DNA of 64,000 nucleotides from Mansonella perstans. Taxonomy: Eukaryota > Nematoda > Chromadorea > Rhabditida > Onchocercidae. The DNA is taken from the NCBI GenBank assembly GCA_037074765.1, contig JBAMDO010000009.1, forward strand, positions 124,001 to 188,000, written 5' to 3'. The notes under the pieces were generated by a model that searched no databases, had not been told where the DNA came from, and saw nothing but the letters and a program-made list of their open reading frames with translations. Made by a program: the position numbers and the translations under genes. Every line of letters begins with the position of its first letter. Position 1 is the first letter of the stretch. Shown here in pieces: positions 62,062-64,000 of the stretch.

Positions 62062-64000
62062 AATTTCGAATTTCCTGCATCAAGGAAAGGAAGTTTCCAA
62101 ACTTTGAGAAATTTTAGTGCAGAATCGTATTTACGTAGATCGATAATAATAATTACTTCATTCAAGGAAAAGACGGCATCATTTCCAGCAACTCTCAATG
62201 CGGATATCAGAAATGATTTCTCCCAAAAGTCTCCAGTGAAAAATGAAAGATCATCGCAACGAAGTCTGCAGTTAAAGCCTCCTTCCAAAAAGGTTATGAT
62301 TACTTTAAACTTATTTTTCGTCATGCTGGAAAAAAATCCAGTCAGAACAATAAATGTTATTAGATATGGAACAAGTGATAAGCAGTTGTCACTTACTCTC
62401 CTTCAAACTTTAGAGCAAATTCTTGTTATCAGTTAAATCAACAACATTCTATCGAAGTTCGAATAGTTTGTTTAATTTGATGCAGAGAGTGTTGTGATGT
62501 TTGTAAGGTTTCAGTATGTTCTTATAACTTAATCCGATTAGCATGAAAAAGTGCATAGATCATACTTGGCGTTTTGAAGTATTCACTTTGTGTTTTTAGA
62601 TAATACACGATGCTCTTCATCAGTGTTTACAAATAACTCGTGAACGAGATTATACAAACTACGTTGGCGGATTAGTAATGCCACTAGAAATTCGACCTGC
62701 TTTGTTCACCGTAAACCTTTTGCTTCTTTATAATTTTGTTGTCAGTGACTTAATTAAAGCAATGAATTTTTATAGTGTAACTTGTGAAAGTATCATTTCT
62801 GATTTTCAGTTGCTTGCTTTTAACGTAGAATTAGCCACTATTCGAGATCAAGTTGCTCGTAATTCGGGAGTTTCCGGAATATATCGTTTGCAATTCTGGA
62901 AGGATACTTTAGATGTTTTATATGGTCAGGCGAAGGGACCACTGCCTCGGTAATTTGTCTTTTTCTGAACTTCAGTTTGGATGTGTATTTCTTGAATTTA
63001 ATTTTCTGATAACTACGTTCGGTAATCTAACAAATTTGTAGGCAACCGGTTGCGATAGCCTTAAGTCTTTTTGGGCATCGTTTTGATGAGCGTTTGCTGA
63101 GAAATTTGATTACTGCAAGACAAAGAACGTTGGGTGATCGTCCGTTTGAATCTGTTAGCGAGGTCAAAAAATATGGCATCGAAACTACAGGTTCTATAAC
63201 TCAACTAGTGATGCACCTACTATCCGACTCTCATGAAGCTAATGATGTGCGCCTTCCTGAACAAGCAATCCAAGCAGTGGAGTCAATGTCATATGCTGTT
63301 TCAGTCATCACTTTGATCAGGTACTATATCTAGTGGAGATCTAGTGGAGGTACTGTATCTGGCTTTAAATTTTTATTTTCCAGTTTCAAGTTTTGATTTT
63401 TGGAACATTCTGAGCAATCTTTAAATTTTTTTTTGAATTTTAAATAGATCGACGATGCCGTTGTTGTCAAGAGGGATCTTCCTACTTCCTAATGATCTGA
63501 TGCAGAAATATCAGTTAAGTGCGGATGATATATTGGGGAATAAAAAGCAGAATTCACTGCGTGATTTAGTCAAAGAGCTTACCGATGTTAGTTTCTTGAA
63601 ATTTCATTAAATTTCGTGTCGTGATTTTCGGATACATTGAGGAAAATCATGTAATCCTTTATGGAACGTTTTGAATATAGCTTTGAAATACCACAAATAA
63701 GAATCCTGATAATTACGGCTTTTTCTCTTTGAAATTCTTTTGGGTGAACATTTCTTTATTGATGTCGTCAAATTATTTCAAAGAATTCCATTAATTAATT
63801 AGTTAATCTATCGTTTTTGACAAGACTCACTGAGCTGGTTGTATTTTATGGATACCTTCCATTATTTGAGTTTAAAGATAGCAGAGGAAGATCTTCGGAA
63901 AAGCCGGCAATATCGTAAAAGCATTGAACCAAACTTACGACTGGCGCTCATGGCAAGCGGTGCAACGTTGGATCATTTGGTGAAAACACTTCGTGACAGC
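62062..64000 (+). CDS. NDUFAF6: NDUFAF6, complex I assembly factor (partial)
   Basis: NDUFAF6 is a mitochondrial protein with a squalene/phytoene synthase fold needed early in complex I (ND1) assembly. Exons 62062-62292 (Ser/Arg-rich, presequence-like, start codon not located), 62600-62710, 62810-62949, 63042-63320, 63448-63586 and 63878 to the window end are in phase. Family blocks are CLQITRERDYTNYVGGL, LLAFNVELATIRDQV, IYRLQFWKDTLDVLYG, the QPVAIAL block, YAVSVITLIRSTMPLLSRG and FLLPNDLMQKY. The Asp-rich catalytic motifs of true prenyl-condensing enzymes are not evident, as expected for this assembly factor. The 3' part (roughly the last 40-50 residues by comparison with human) lies beyond the window. 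Confidence 0.92.

Noticed and set aside
1..64000. CRISPR arrays, phage genes, IS elements or bacterial (Wolbachia-like) inserts
   Set aside because: The repeats present are contiguous tandem arrays without spacers, and no bacterial-type operons or ribosome-binding patterns were found.

Overview
This window is nuclear DNA of a nematode, most likely a spirurid/filarial-type worm. The DNA is about 70% A+T. Genes are split into many short exons by introns that mostly start GTAAGT-like and end TTTYAG. Several first coding exons sit just behind a lone 3' splice site, as expected for spliced-leader trans-splicing. The trehalose-6-phosphate synthase is the long (about 1,280-residue) type known from nematodes. 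The species cannot be fixed from the sequence alone. No bacterial features, CRISPR arrays, rRNA, convincing tRNA or intact transposons were seen.

Layout. 1-6.6 kb: gene-poor, with a purine-rich island and simple repeats. 6.7-8.2 kb (+): an atypical Rho-family GTPase. 9.7-20.3 kb (-): trehalose-6-phosphate synthase with a C-terminal HAD phosphatase domain. 20.4-25.4 kb: largely unexplained. 25.4-27.9 kb (-): the RNA polymerase II CTD phosphatase Ssu72, closely followed by a short gene start that looks like an operon partner. 28.0-29.9 kb: a 33-bp tandem repeat with 66-bp higher-order structure. 29.9-33.5 kb (+): a multi-exon gene I do not recognise. 33.9-35.7 kb (-): a small single-pass membrane protein gene. 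37.7-64 kb (+): seven genes in a row on one strand: WASH1, PIG-P, NOA1, SNX14, a PRELI-domain protein, EMC5 and NDUFAF6. NDUFAF6 is cut by the window end.

Functions. Much of the + strand cluster serves ER and mitochondrial membranes: PIG-P in GPI-anchor synthesis, NOA1 in mitoribosome assembly, SNX14 at ER/lipid-droplet contacts, PRELI in phospholipid transfer, EMC5 in ER insertion and NDUFAF6 in complex I assembly. Whether the genes are co-transcribed cannot be decided here. Coordinates come from hand-traced exons checked for reading phase. Gene spans run from start codon to stop and include introns.

Most worth a second look: the Rho GTPase with three departures from the family (Ser at the Ras G12 position, Glu at the Ras Q61 position, no CAAX box); two TPS junctions without the canonical AG or GT; a complete set of HAD phosphatase motifs in that TPS; the unrecognised 29.9-33.5 kb gene; the Ssu72 operon-like pair; and exon-fragment copies inside NOA1 and SNX14 introns.
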